Shown: positions 26,801 to 35,912 of the stretch, piece by piece
How the letters are laid out: each line of letters starts with the position of its first letter
Numbering within the stretch: the stretch's first letter is position 1
From: Thalassotalea euphylliae
Lineage (GTDB): Bacteria > Pseudomonadota > Gammaproteobacteria > Enterobacterales > Alteromonadaceae
Direction of reading: 5' to 3'
Assembly (NCBI RefSeq): GCF_003390375.1
Contig: NZ_QUOT01000001.1
Location: 1,178,001 to 1,242,000, forward strand
Length of the DNA stretch: 64,000 nucleotides
The notes under the pieces: model-generated
The model's input: only the letters and a program-made list of their open reading frames with translations
Databases searched by the model: none
Told to the model about the DNA's origin: nothing
Position numbers and translations under genes: made by a program

Positions 26801-28504
26801 ATGTTATGGCTAGCAGCCTTGCTAATGCTAGGGCTAAGTTTTTCACCAGCAAGCCAAGCGCTAACGAAAGTCACCGCCAGTGTCGATAAAAACCCGGTAA
26901 CGGTTAAGGAGTCTGTAGTACTTACCGTTGTCGCTGATGATGATGTTGACGCTAATGCACTTGATACTTCGCCACTTCTTGCCGATTTTATCGTTGGCCG
27001 CACATCGGTTAGCTCACAAACTAGCATGGTGAATTTTAACACCACACGTACGACCACTTGGCAAACGGTGCTTATCCCTCGTAGAATGGGAAATATCACC
27101 ATTCCTACCCTATCGATAGAAGACCAATACACGACCCCAATTACACTAACAGTGCTTGATACTAATGACCCTGCAGCGAGCCAGCAGAGAGACGTATTTA
27201 TTACCGCGCAAGTTTCCAATACCGAAGTCTATGTGCAACAAATGCTGACGCTGACCGTTAATATTCATATTGGCGCTGAACTCAAACGTGGCAGTTTAAC
27301 CGAGCCAGAGCTTGAAGGGGCAACCATTGTTCAAGTGGGCAAAGATAAAGAGTCAGATACCCGCGTTAATGGTAAACGTTATCGCGTAATTATCCGTACT
27401 TTCTCGGTCACTCCACAGCAAAGTGGTGATTTTGTGCTGCGCTCGCCAATGTTTAGCGGTGAAATTATGATGCAATCTAGTCGCCGCTCTAACTTCCTAA
27501 GCTTTGGCGAAAGTAAGGCCATTAGCGTGTTAGGTGATGAGCTGCCAATCAAAGTAAAACCTATGCCGGCAAGCTTTATTGGCCATTGGTTACCGAGTGA
27601 ATTACTAACTTTGCACGAAGAATGGCAATCAGAAGGAACTGGTACAAACTATACAGTGGGTGAACCTATCACCCGCACCATTACATTAACCGCAGTGGGT
27701 GTTAGCGAAGAACAGCTACCAGATATTGAGCTAACTGCGCCAAGCGGTATTAAAATCTATCCAGATCAACAAACGACACATGCAAATGCAACCAATGGCC
27801 GCCATGTTAGCCAAGCGGTGAGCAATTTTGCCATAGTGTTTAGCCAGCCCGGTGAGTACACCTTGCCAGAGGTGGAAGTGCCTTGGTTTAACACCATCAC
27901 TAATCGCATCGAAACGGCGACATTGCCAGCTAAAACGATTCAAGTAATCGCTGGTGAGCAAACTGTTAGCCCCACTGTTGCCTCAACAAGCCCTATCGCT
28001 AGCAATAATTTCTCACCTGCTTCAGGTAAAAGCGTAACTGTTTATCAAGCTCATTGGTTGCAATGGTTATTTTTAGGCCTCTGGATAGCGACGAGCCTTG
28101 CTTGGATTATCACGGAATTAGTGCGCCGCAGTCGAAATAACCGTCAAGACAAGTCACTTCAGACGACGCCAAGTGCCGTTAGCAATGCCCAGCTTGCACT
28201 GATTGCCGCATGTAAGCAGCAAGACGGCCATAAAGTGATTAGTTTGTTGGTGCCGTGGTTCAATCAACTAGCCAAAAGCGACAAACACACAGCTACAGTT
28301 GAAACCATCGCAGAGTTAAAACAGATTAGCCAAGACACTGAACTACAGATGGCGATTGATGAATTACAACGTCATTGTTTTGCTGCAAATACGCCAGCAG
28401 ACCAATCAAATTGGTCAAGTAAAGCGCTCGTTGCTGCCGTCAATCGAATCAGTAATCAGCAACAGAGTAAATCAGCTAGCCCCCTGCCCTCGCTAAATCC
28501 TTAA
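26801..28504 (+). CDS. BatD family protein
   Basis: A secreted or membrane-anchored protein of 567 residues. The N terminus MLWLAALLMLGLSFSPASQA is a signal peptide with a likely cut after SQA. Several Ig-like BatD repeats follow (KVTASVDKNPVTVKESVVLTV, QTVLIPRRMGNITIPTLSIED). A membrane helix is near residues 417-437 (LQWLFLGLWIATSLAWIITEL), then a cytoplasmic helical tail. The ATG at 26801, two bases after the previous stop, gives the cleanest signal peptide; a GTG three codons earlier is the alternative. It is the last gene of the Bat operon. Confidence 0.88.
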   Translation: MLWLAALLMLGLSFSPASQALTKVTASVDKNPVTVKESVVLTVVADDDVDANALDTSPLLADFIVGRTSVSSQTSMVNFNTTRTTTWQTVLIPRRMGNITIPTLSIEDQYTTPITLTVLDTNDPAASQQRDVFITAQVSNTEVYVQQMLTLTVNIHIGAELKRGSLTEPELEGATIVQVGKDKESDTRVNGKRYRVIIRTFSVTPQQSGDFVLRSPMFSGEIMMQSSRRSNFLSFGESKAISVLGDELPIKVKPMPASFIGHWLPSELLTLHEEWQSEGTGTNYTVGEPITRTITLTAVGVSEEQLPDIELTAPSGIKIYPDQQTTHANATNGRHVSQAVSNFAIVFSQPGEYTLPEVEVPWFNTITNRIETATLPAKTIQVIAGEQTVSPTVASTSPIASNNFSPASGKSVTVYQAHWLQWLFLGLWIATSLAWIITELVRRSRNNRQDKSLQTTPSAVSNAQLALIAACKQQDGHKVISLLVPWFNQLAKSDKHTATVETIAELKQISQDTELQMAIDELQRHCFAANTPADQSNWSSKALVAAVNRISNQQQSKSASPLPSLNP

Positions 28505-28560
28505 ATTGACACCAATTTGCGGCTGATAGGAGCACTTTTTTCTGTCTTATCAACCGCGTT

Positions 28561-28602
28561 CCGGTTAAGCTAGCACTATATGCAGTGGCGCTAGCTGTCC
28601 GG
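28561..28602. repeat. Imperfect inverted repeat upstream of the sigma factor gene
   Basis: agctagc / gctagct arms with outer ccgg / ccgg arms form a hairpin of 11 paired positions with a small internal loop. It is 57 bp after batD and about 60 bp before the sigma factor start. It may be a cryptic terminator or an operator; no T run follows. Confidence 0.4.
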
Positions 28603-28660
28603 ATCCTCAATGATAAAAAAAATTCGAAATAATTTAACCGATGCTAAGGTCTCATCCAGC

Positions 28661-29176
28661 ATGAGTACAAAACAAGTTAGATACGAAGCCTTAGTTAAAG
28701 CGTTACACACAGATTTATTCCGTTATGCGTATTGGTTAACTCATGACAAACAAGTAGCGGAAGATTTAGTGCAAGAAACCTTTTTAAGAGCTTGGCGTGC
28801 CCTAGACTCGTTGAAAGACGAAAAAGCCGCTAAGTCTTGGTTGATCACTATTCTGCGTCGTGAGAATGCGCGTCGTTTTGAGCGTAAACGTTTCGACATG
28901 GGCGAATATGAAGAAGCATCGATTACCGATCATCTCTCAACGAGTACTGAGCAAGAAATTGAAAACCATTGGCTGCGCGAGCGCATCGCAAAAATGCCTG
29001 AAGAATACCGCGAGCCACTAGTGCTTCAGGTAATTGGAGGTTTTAGTGGAGAGGATATCGCTGAAATGCTTGGACTGAATAAAAACACTGTGATGACACG
29101 GTTGTTTCGAGCGCGTAATCAACTTAAAGATGCTTTAGATAAAGAACCATTGAAAAGAGGTAACTACAGTGGATGA
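28661..29176 (+). CDS. ECF (sigma-70 family) RNA polymerase sigma factor
   Basis: A 171-residue sigma factor with regions 2 and 4 only. Region 2 contains DLFRYAYWLTHDKQVAEDLVQETFLRAWRALDSL, the core-binding and promoter -10 part. Region 4 contains MPEEYREPLVLQVIGGFSGEDIAEMLGLNKNTVMTRLFRARNQL, the helix-turn-helix for the -35 element. I chose the ATG at 28661 (MSTKQVRYEALVKAL) because family members start there; an upstream ATG at 28610 adds 17 residues of poor quality. It overlaps the DUF3379 gene by eight bases. That pairing suggests the partner is its anti-sigma factor. Regulon unknown. Confidence 0.9.
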   Translation: MSTKQVRYEALVKALHTDLFRYAYWLTHDKQVAEDLVQETFLRAWRALDSLKDEKAAKSWLITILRRENARRFERKRFDMGEYEEASITDHLSTSTEQEIENHWLRERIAKMPEEYREPLVLQVIGGFSGEDIAEMLGLNKNTVMTRLFRARNQLKDALDKEPLKRGNYSG

Positions 29177-29882
29177 TTTGCAGTTTAGGCGACATTTGTA
29201 TGCTGCACCCAATAGCCAAGATCCCGAATTTTTAGCAGCTAAGCAAGCGGATGAATCACGCGCGCAGTTTGCTCAAGAGATTGAAGAATTAGACAGTAAA
29301 ATTGCCAGCGCATTAAAAGTGCCTGTGCCTGAAGATTTATGCAATAAGCTGATATTGCGTCAAGCTATGGCAAGCCACCAGCAGCAAAAACGTAAAAACC
29401 GTATTCACTTAGCTCTTGCGGCCTCAGTTGCATTTGCTGTTGGGTTAACGGTGAACATGCTGCAGTTTTCTAGCGCTTACGACAACTTAGGCGACTATGC
29501 CATGGCGCATGTTTACTACGAGCAAGATCATTTTAGCAATGACATGTCTGCCGATATAACCTTGGCCTCGTTAAACTCTAAAATGTCAACGTTCGACGGC
29601 AATTTCACAGAGATGCTAGGTCAGTTAATTGCTGCTGACTACTGCCGCTTTGATGGCATTAAAAGTTTACACTTAGTGTTTCAAGGTGAATCTGAGCCAG
29701 TAAATGTTTTCATTGTACCAGAGCGCAGTGAAGTCGCCTTTGCGGAAGCATTTAGTGATAAAAAGCTCAATGGTAAATCGTTTAAGCACGGTAAAAACCA
29801 AGTGGTTATCGTGGGTGACAAAGCCGAACCATTACAACAATGGAAAAAGAATCTTAGCAAGAACATTCAGTGGTCTACCTAA
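29169..29882 (+). CDS. DUF3379 membrane protein, likely anti-sigma partner
   Basis: A 237-residue protein with a GTG start that follows agagg at eight bases. The N-terminal cytoplasmic part (DDLQFRRHLYAAPNSQDPEFLAA) resembles the sigma-binding segments of anti-sigma proteins. A single membrane helix lies near 78-98 (IHLALAASVAFAVGLTVNMLQF), and a periplasmic domain of about 135 residues follows. This is the DUF3379 layout, regularly found next to this sigma factor in Alteromonadales. Holding the sigma factor at the membrane until a signal arrives is an inference from layout and overlap, not shown. Confidence 0.85.
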   Translation: MDDLQFRRHLYAAPNSQDPEFLAAKQADESRAQFAQEIEELDSKIASALKVPVPEDLCNKLILRQAMASHQQQKRKNRIHLALAASVAFAVGLTVNMLQFSSAYDNLGDYAMAHVYYEQDHFSNDMSADITLASLNSKMSTFDGNFTEMLGQLIAADYCRFDGIKSLHLVFQGESEPVNVFIVPERSEVAFAEAFSDKKLNGKSFKHGKNQVVIVGDKAEPLQQWKKNLSKNIQWST

Positions 29883-30013
29883 AAACTGCTTTTTCCTACC
29901 TAGCCTCAACCAGCATTATTGAGATGTTACCCGCAAAAGCTGGTTGAAGTAGCACCCAAATATGATTCTTGTTAGCATGGCTGGATTATCCGTCATCTAG
30001 CAAGAATAATATT

Positions 30014-31486
30014 ATGACTATTGCCCTTCCAACGTTAGTCACTTTTGTTGGCTATTTACTCGCAACACTAACTATTGGCTTTATTGCCTACCGCGCTACG
30101 GATACGTTAAGCGACTATGTCTTAGGCGGCAGACAACTTGGTCCGGCCGTAACTGCACTTAGCGTTGGCGCATCAGACATGAGTGGCTGGCTGCTACTTG
30201 GCTTACCCGGTGCTATTTACCTATCTGGTGCCAGCGAAGTCTGGATTGGTGTTGGTTTGGTTATCGGCGCTTTTCTTAACTGGTTGATAGTCGCGCCGCG
30301 TCTGCGCCAATTTACGGCGAACGCCAATGACTCGCTAACGCTTCCCGAATTTTTTGAAAACCGTTTTAACGACACATCCCACATACTGCGCTTTATTTCA
30401 GCAATCACTATTCTGTTATTTTTCACGTTTTACGTATCGTCAGGCTTAGTTGGTGGCGCAATATTATTTGAGAAGGTGTTTGGACTTGAGTACACCCATG
30501 CGTTAATTATTGGCGCGCTAGTGATTGTTGCTTATACCTTTTTAGGCGGTTTTTTAGCGGTCAGTTGGACTGATTTTTTTCAAGGTTGCTTGATGCTAAT
30601 TGCACTTGTATTTTTGCCCATCGCCGCGATCAGCACCTTAGGCGGGCTAGAGCAAACAGTCAACAGCCTTGAAGCCATTAATCCAGATTACGATAATCTG
30701 TTTAAAGACTTTACATGGCTTGGCTTTATTTCCTTAATGGCATGGGGATTGGGCTATTTTGGTCAGCCACACATACTAAGCCGCTTTATGGCGATTCGCT
30801 CTACTCGCGACATTCCGACCTCGCGTAATATCGCTATGATCTGGATGGTAATCTCGCTTATCGGCGCTTTAGCAGTAGGTTTAGTCGGCCTAGCATATTT
30901 TGCCGAGCAACCACTAGCGAACCCTGAAACGGTATTCTTGCAATTAGCATCAGCTATTCTTAACCCTTGGGTTGCAGGCTTACTTATCGCGGCAATTTTA
31001 TCGGCGATTATGAGTACAATCGATTCACAGCTGCTCGTATGTTCCAGCGTGATAGTTGAAGACTTTTATAAACACATTAGTAAACGCAATGCGAGCGAGC
31101 GTGAATTGGTATGGTTATCACGTCTGTCATTAGCCGCAATCGCCATCGTCTCAACCTTAATTGCGACAAATCCAGAAAGCAGCGTGCTTGATTTAGTGAG
31201 TTATGCATGGGCGGGCTTTGGCGCAGCATTTGGGCCAACGGTAATTTTAGCGCTATTTTGGCCAAAATTTAATAAGTTTGGTGCCATCGCAGCGATTGTT
31301 TCAGGTGCGATAACCGTTGTTGCTTGGAAACAAGCTAGCGGCGGCATTTTTGACTTATATGAAATTGTCCCTGGCTTTATTATCGCTTTTATCGCTGGCT
31401 ATTTCGTAAGCCGATTTGTAGATGCTAGCAATACCGAGCCAGAGCAAATTTTTAATCGTTTACAACAAACCGAAGAGCTTGGCTAG
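30014..31486 (+). CDS. putP: Sodium/proline symporter PutP
   Basis: A 490-residue member of the sodium:solute symporter family with about thirteen membrane helices. It carries proline into the cell with sodium. PutP-specific text is visible: DYVLGGRQLGPAVTALSVGASDMSGWLLLGLPGA around helix 2 (the sodium site), SGASEVWIGVGL, and FGQPHILSRFMAIRS. I use the ATG at 30014 (MTIALPTLVTFVGYLLA), which aligns with E. coli PutP; an earlier start at 29969 adds 15 unlikely residues. In a marine organism it probably serves nutrition and osmoprotection. It appears monocistronic. Confidence 0.93.
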   Translation: MTIALPTLVTFVGYLLATLTIGFIAYRATDTLSDYVLGGRQLGPAVTALSVGASDMSGWLLLGLPGAIYLSGASEVWIGVGLVIGAFLNWLIVAPRLRQFTANANDSLTLPEFFENRFNDTSHILRFISAITILLFFTFYVSSGLVGGAILFEKVFGLEYTHALIIGALVIVAYTFLGGFLAVSWTDFFQGCLMLIALVFLPIAAISTLGGLEQTVNSLEAINPDYDNLFKDFTWLGFISLMAWGLGYFGQPHILSRFMAIRSTRDIPTSRNIAMIWMVISLIGALAVGLVGLAYFAEQPLANPETVFLQLASAILNPWVAGLLIAAILSAIMSTIDSQLLVCSSVIVEDFYKHISKRNASERELVWLSRLSLAAIAIVSTLIATNPESSVLDLVSYAWAGFGAAFGPTVILALFWPKFNKFGAIAAIVSGAITVVAWKQASGGIFDLYEIVPGFIIAFIAGYFVSRFVDASNTEPEQIFNRLQQTEELG

Positions 31487-31877
31487 CCTTAACCAAAGCC
31501 TTGCGTGTTAAAGTGAGTAACGCCCTAGCACAACCTTGGGCTATTGAAAGTTGTAAGTGGATTTATATAGCGTAAGCAGCTAAATATTGCATAGTGCTAG
31601 ATTGATTTTCTTGCGTTAAATAGACGATAAAATAAGACAAAACATTGGCTATCTAATAAGCTTTCACTTATAGTGCGTACAAAATTAAATTTGGCTCTAC
31701 CCGTTGTTTTTAGTCTACTTTTGCAGGCATTCAATAACGAGAGTTAGCTGTTATTACACCGCAATTGATAGCATTTGTGGTACAAATCGGTTTAATGAGC
31801 AATGCTTACCTTATGTAGCGATTGCTCTTAACACAGATTGAACAGCAATAAAGAATTTCGGAAAGGATTTTTACTCG
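31487..31877. other. Intergenic region between putP and the EAL-HDOD gene
   Basis: About 390 bp, AT-rich. I see no ORF with a ribosome site, RNA gene or clean terminator; a weak gccct / ttgggc pairing occurs near 31522-31541. It must hold the promoter of the EAL-HDOD gene. Confidence 0.4.
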
Positions 31878-33098
31878 ATGTATTTTTATGCAGCGCGTCA
31901 ACCAATACTAGATAAAAACAAAAATCTCTTCGCCTACGAGTTATTATTTAGGGATAGTATCGACAATGTTTTCCCTGAAATAGATGGTGATGAAGCAACC
32001 AGCAAGATGGTTGAAGCTAGCCAATTTAGCTTAGGAATTCATGAGTTTACAGGTAACAAACCTGCTTTCATCAACTTCACATTGGACACCTTGAGTAAAG
32101 GTTATCCAACAATGCTGACTAAAGAAGAAGTGGTTGTTGAGATTTTAGAAACTATCAAGCCTGGTAAAAAGTTGCTCGCTTTGTGCCAAGACCTGCACAA
32201 GCAAGGCTACACATTAGCGCTAGATGATTATATTCATCAAAATGTTTGGGCGCATTTTTATCCATTTATCAAAATCATCAAAATTGATATTCAAGACACT
32301 TCGCTTGAGCAAATTCAAGAGATAAAACAAGCCATTGCTAAGTATCCACATATCCAATTATTAGCGGAGAAAGTGGAAACCTACGAAGAATACAACCAAG
32401 CACTTGAATTGGGATTTGAATACTTCCAAGGCTATTTCTTCTCGAAGCCTGAAATGGTGAAAACAAAGAACTTATCACCTTCACAAATCGCCATGGCAGA
32501 GCTTTTATATGAAACAAGCAAGCCAGAGCTAGACCTTGCCAGCATTACTTCCGTATTTGAGCGTGATGTGACGCTTTCATACAAGCTATTACGCTATGCT
32601 AACTCGCCAATTTTCAGACGCCGTAGTGAGATTGCCACCATCAAGCAAGCATTGGTAATTTTAGGCTCAGCAGAGCTTAAGCGTTTCATTGGGCTAATGT
32701 TTGCCGCTAATGTTAATCCAGACAAGCCGTCAGAGCTGATCAATTTGTCCATGGCACGCGCTAAATTCTGTGAGCAAATCGCTGATATTATGAACCCAAG
32801 GCTAGATAGCTCTATCGCTTTCTTAACCGGTTTATTATCTTTGATTGACGCAATTTTGGATGAAGATATTGAAACCGTGCTAGAAAAGCTGCCGCTGTCG
32901 CAAGAGATTAAAGACACCTTATTAACTCAGAAAGGCGTAATGGCAGCGCTGATTAAGCTACTAGAGCTGATTGAGCGCGCCGAGTGGGACAAAACCAGCT
33001 TAGTCATGGACAAGTTGCAATTAGATAAAGAGCAAACGGTTGAGTTTTATAACCAAGCTCTTGCTTGGGCAGATGAGCAAGCGCAACAGGTGAGCTAA
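31878..33098 (+). CDS. EAL-HDOD (YuxH-like) signalling protein with degenerate EAL domain
   Basis: A 406-residue cytoplasmic protein. The N-terminal domain (about 1-200) has the EAL fold but not the enzyme motif: ELL in AYELLFRDS replaces EAL, and the loop DDFGTGYSS is replaced by DDYIHQNVW. Some ligands remain (VEILET, IKIIKID, LAEKVET, YFQGYFFSKP). The C-terminal HDOD domain spans about 205-400 (LASITSVFERDVTLSYKLLRYANSPIFRRR). This is the YuxH/CdgJ layout, in which the EAL part is usually inactive and the protein acts by binding, often on motility. Ribosome site ggaaagga is good. Monocistronic, with a strong terminator after it. Confidence 0.9.
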   Translation: MYFYAARQPILDKNKNLFAYELLFRDSIDNVFPEIDGDEATSKMVEASQFSLGIHEFTGNKPAFINFTLDTLSKGYPTMLTKEEVVVEILETIKPGKKLLALCQDLHKQGYTLALDDYIHQNVWAHFYPFIKIIKIDIQDTSLEQIQEIKQAIAKYPHIQLLAEKVETYEEYNQALELGFEYFQGYFFSKPEMVKTKNLSPSQIAMAELLYETSKPELDLASITSVFERDVTLSYKLLRYANSPIFRRRSEIATIKQALVILGSAELKRFIGLMFAANVNPDKPSELINLSMARAKFCEQIADIMNPRLDSSIAFLTGLLSLIDAILDEDIETVLEKLPLSQEIKDTLLTQKGVMAALIKLLELIERAEWDKTSLVMDKLQLDKEQTVEFYNQALAWADEQAQQVS

Positions 33099-33163
33099 AT
33101 CAGAATGAAGCTCGCAGTATTTGCAGCTGTAGAGAATCAAATAGTTTGAATCAGAAACGAACT

Positions 33164-33189
33164 AAAAGAGCGCCGATGGCGCTCTTTTT
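33164..33189. terminator. Bidirectional terminator between the EAL-HDOD gene and galE
   Basis: A perfect 7-bp stem gagcgcc / ggcgctc with loop gat at 33175-33177, preceded by four A and followed by five T. It serves the plus-strand EAL-HDOD gene and, less strongly, the minus-strand galE transcript. Confidence 0.88.
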
Positions 33190-33254
33190 ATTTAGCTTAA
33201 AGTTTAAGTTTGCTGAATAGCTATATCTTTAGCGGTATGGCTATAGCTTTGTGA

Positions 33255-34265
33255 CTACTCATAACCGTTAGGGTTATTTGATTGCCAGCGCCAGGTATCT
33301 GTAATCATGGCATTAAGGTTCAGTTGAGTTTGCCAACCAAGCAGTTCTTGCGCCTTAGTCGCGTCGGCAAAAACGGTAGCAATATCGCCAGCCCTGCGCG
33401 GCACAATTTGATACGGTATATCTTTACCGCTAATAGCTTTAAAAGTTTCAACGATTTCTAATACCGATGTACCATTGCCAGTACCCAAGTTAATTGCATG
33501 ACAACCTGATAGCTCACTAAGTTTATTTAGCGCTTTTACATGACCTTGAGCTAAATCAACCACATGGATGTAATCGCGCACTCCTGTGCCATCTGGCGTA
33601 TCGTAGTCATCACCAAATACACTTAATTGCCCTAAGTGCCCAACCGCAACTTGAGCTACATAAGGTAATAAATTATTTGGGATGCCCTTAGGGTTTTCGC
33701 CAATTAAACCTGACTTATGGGCACCAATTGGATTAAAGTAGCGCAAGTTAACAATTGACCACTCTGGGTCACTTTTCGCTAAGTCCTTTAAAATCAGTTC
33801 TATCATCAGCTTAGTTTGACCATATGGGTTGGTTGCTGATGTTGGCATAGTTTCAATGAGAGGAGACTGATTATGCTCGCCGTAAACCGTTGCTGACGAG
33901 CTGAAAACCAAGCGTTTACAGTTATGTTTTGCCATCACATCAAACAAGTTCACAGAGCCTGTGACATTGTTGTGGTAATAGCTAAGTGGAATTTGTGTTG
34001 ATTCTCCCACCGCTTTTAAGCCGGCAAAGTGGATAACCGCGTCAATGTCGTATTCCGTAAAAACTTGTTCAAGGTCTTCACGGTTACAAATATCCCCTTT
34101 GAAAAACTTTGGCTGCTGACCAGTAATTTTTTCAATTCGAGCTAATACCGCTTCTGATGCATTGGCTAAATTGTCAAAAATCACTACTTCCTGGTTTAGC
34201 TGCAACAACTCTACAACAGTATGGCTGCCAATATAGCCCATACCGCCCGTTAACAATAAACTCAT
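33255..34265 (-). CDS. galE: UDP-glucose 4-epimerase
   Basis: Interconverts UDP-glucose and UDP-galactose with tightly bound NAD. The 336-residue protein starts with the Rossmann motif LLTGGMGYIGSH. The catalytic parts are FSSSATVYGEH (Ser) and NPYGQTKLMIE (YxxxK). NLRYFNPIGAHKSGLIGE and the C-terminal GYGTGKGT-like NLGTGNGTSVLE match GalE. It is the last gene of a minus-strand run from cysD through galE. UDP-galactose would feed the polysaccharide cluster as well as lipopolysaccharide. Confidence 0.95.
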   Translation of the reverse strand: MSLLLTGGMGYIGSHTVVELLQLNQEVVIFDNLANASEAVLARIEKITGQQPKFFKGDICNREDLEQVFTEYDIDAVIHFAGLKAVGESTQIPLSYYHNNVTGSVNLFDVMAKHNCKRLVFSSSATVYGEHNQSPLIETMPTSATNPYGQTKLMIELILKDLAKSDPEWSIVNLRYFNPIGAHKSGLIGENPKGIPNNLLPYVAQVAVGHLGQLSVFGDDYDTPDGTGVRDYIHVVDLAQGHVKALNKLSELSGCHAINLGTGNGTSVLEIVETFKAISGKDIPYQIVPRRAGDIATVFADATKAQELLGWQTQLNLNAMITDTWRWQSNNPNGYE

Positions 34266-34299
34266 GTTATTCTCGCTTTACTGCTTTAATACTATTCGC

Positions 34300-35256
34300 T
34301 TATCTGTAATAAGCCGTTAGGGTATCAATAAACGTCGCTAATTGCTCGCGTGGTAACTTATTTATACCCGCAGCAGCGGCTCGGCCACCACCTGTTTCAA
34401 ATTGGGTACAAACGTTGTCCGCGCCTTGGCGATTAGCCAATGGTGCGCGAAAACTGACGGTATAGCTTTCATCACGATTTTGCGTTAAAACCGCGTGTGC
34501 TTTATCTGGCGATTGATTAGCAAGATCATTGCCCAGCACTCCACTGACTCTTCTGGCCCAAGCTTCATCGGGTAGTTCAATGACTTTGGCGATATTATCA
34601 TCGTGATGACATATCGCCTGAGCAGCATTTGCCATGTCTTGCTGATAAGCGCTTTCTAACTGATAAAACACCGAGTCTTTGTCGTCTCTTAACTCCAATG
34701 GATTGGCATAGCCAACTAGAGTTTTAAAAAGCGCTGCAGGTGGTATATGTAAGTCATCAATCGTGCGACCATAGCCGTTGTAGTTAACATAAATGCCAAG
34801 CGCCTTTAAGAACGTTTGGTCGTTTTCACTTACTTGATGTTGAGTAGCCAAAGCTATTGCAGACTTATTCATATTATCGCCAAACGCTGCGGCAATCGCC
34901 CATAAATAGTGAGCGTGATTAAGGTGTTCATTGACCAACAAGCTCGTACAAGTATTGGCATCTAAATCGATGATCGATTGCAAATATGGGCTATCAGGAA
35001 TATCACCTGTTCGGTGGTGATCAACGTAAAAAACTGGCTTTTTTGCTGCCAACAAACTCGCTAAACCATCAGCATTTTTTTCCATTGAGATATCTAGAGT
35101 TGTTACCGAGGTCACTTGCTCAATATCAAGTTTTGCGAGCAGCGCGATATCACGCTTAACGCCAGTTACCAAAACACTCTCTTTTGGCTCAGCAAGGCGC
35201 AACTGAACCAAAGCTAGAATGCCATCTGCATCACCATTAAAGACATCAAAATGCAT
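34300..35256 (-). CDS. DHH family phosphoesterase
   Basis: A 318-residue protein with the DHH-DHHA1 layout. The first metal motif is FNGDADGILAL at residues 6-16, the DHH motif is YVDHHRTGDIPDSP, and the C-terminal DHHA1 glycine block is GGGRAAAAGINKL. This family includes nanoRNases, 3'-phosphoadenosine 5'-phosphate (pAp) phosphatases and cyclic-dinucleotide phosphodiesterases. It sits directly after cysC in the sulfate-activation block. A role in clearing pAp left after PAPS use is attractive but unproven; the exact substrate cannot be read from sequence. The ribosome site aggaag precedes the ATG. Confidence 0.82.
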   Translation of the reverse strand: MHFDVFNGDADGILALVQLRLAEPKESVLVTGVKRDIALLAKLDIEQVTSVTTLDISMEKNADGLASLLAAKKPVFYVDHHRTGDIPDSPYLQSIIDLDANTCTSLLVNEHLNHAHYLWAIAAAFGDNMNKSAIALATQHQVSENDQTFLKALGIYVNYNGYGRTIDDLHIPPAALFKTLVGYANPLELRDDKDSVFYQLESAYQQDMANAAQAICHHDDNIAKVIELPDEAWARRVSGVLGNDLANQSPDKAHAVLTQNRDESYTVSFRAPLANRQGADNVCTQFETGGGRAAAAGINKLPREQLATFIDTLTAYYR

Positions 35257-35295
35257 TTTACTTCCTCTTGTTAGGCTTAATTGAGTTTCGCCTGA

Positions 35296-35895
35296 TTAAG
35301 CCAAATAGCCTTGTTCAGCCAAGTAATTAACAATTTGCAGGGCGCACTGTTCTATATCTTGTTCCGCCGTTTTAACATGCAACTCTGGAGCCTGAGGCAT
35401 GTCATAGGCCGAATCGATGCCAGTAAAGTCTTTAATTTCGCCTGCCCGCGCTTTTTTATACAGACCTTTAGGATCGCGTTGTTCACAAACTTCAATCGGC
35501 GTATCGATAAAAACTTCGATAAATTCGCCTTCAGCTAGCAAGGCTCGTGCTTGCGCACGATCTTCTTTAAATGGCGAAATAAACGCTGTTGAGACAATTA
35601 ACCCAGCATCGATAAACAGCTTACTAACTTCACTAATACGACGTATATTTTCGACTCTATCTTCATCACTAAAGCCTAAGTCGCCATTAAGTCCGTGGCG
35701 AACATTATCGCCATCAAGTAAATACGTGTGGTGGCCGCGCTCAAATAGTAAGGCATCAACCGCATTCGCAACGGTTGATTTACCAGAGCCGCTAAGACCC
35801 GTATACCAAAGTAGACATGGGCGCTGTTTTTTCTGCTCGGCACGTTGTGTTTTTATCACCTGTTGTTGGTGCCATACCGTATTTTCTGTTTTCAT
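35296..35895 (-). CDS. cysC: Adenylylsulfate kinase
   Basis: Phosphorylates APS to PAPS, the donor for sulfate reduction and for sulfotransferases. The P-loop is GLSGSGKS (residues 34-41), followed by DGDNVRHGLNGDLGFSDEDRVENIRRI and the C-terminal signature FTGIDSAYDMPQAPELHV, all diagnostic for APS kinase. Length of 199 residues is normal. It is separate from CysN rather than fused, and lies just after an SLC13 transporter gene with an 18-bp gap, so it belongs to the cysD-cysN-SLC13-cysC unit. Confidence 0.96.
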   Translation of the reverse strand: MKTENTVWHQQQVIKTQRAEQKKQRPCLLWYTGLSGSGKSTVANAVDALLFERGHHTYLLDGDNVRHGLNGDLGFSDEDRVENIRRISEVSKLFIDAGLIVSTAFISPFKEDRAQARALLAEGEFIEVFIDTPIEVCEQRDPKGLYKKARAGEIKDFTGIDSAYDMPQAPELHVKTAEQDIEQCALQIVNYLAEQGYLA

Positions 35896-35912
35896 CGGTG
35901 CGCGTTGCTCTA

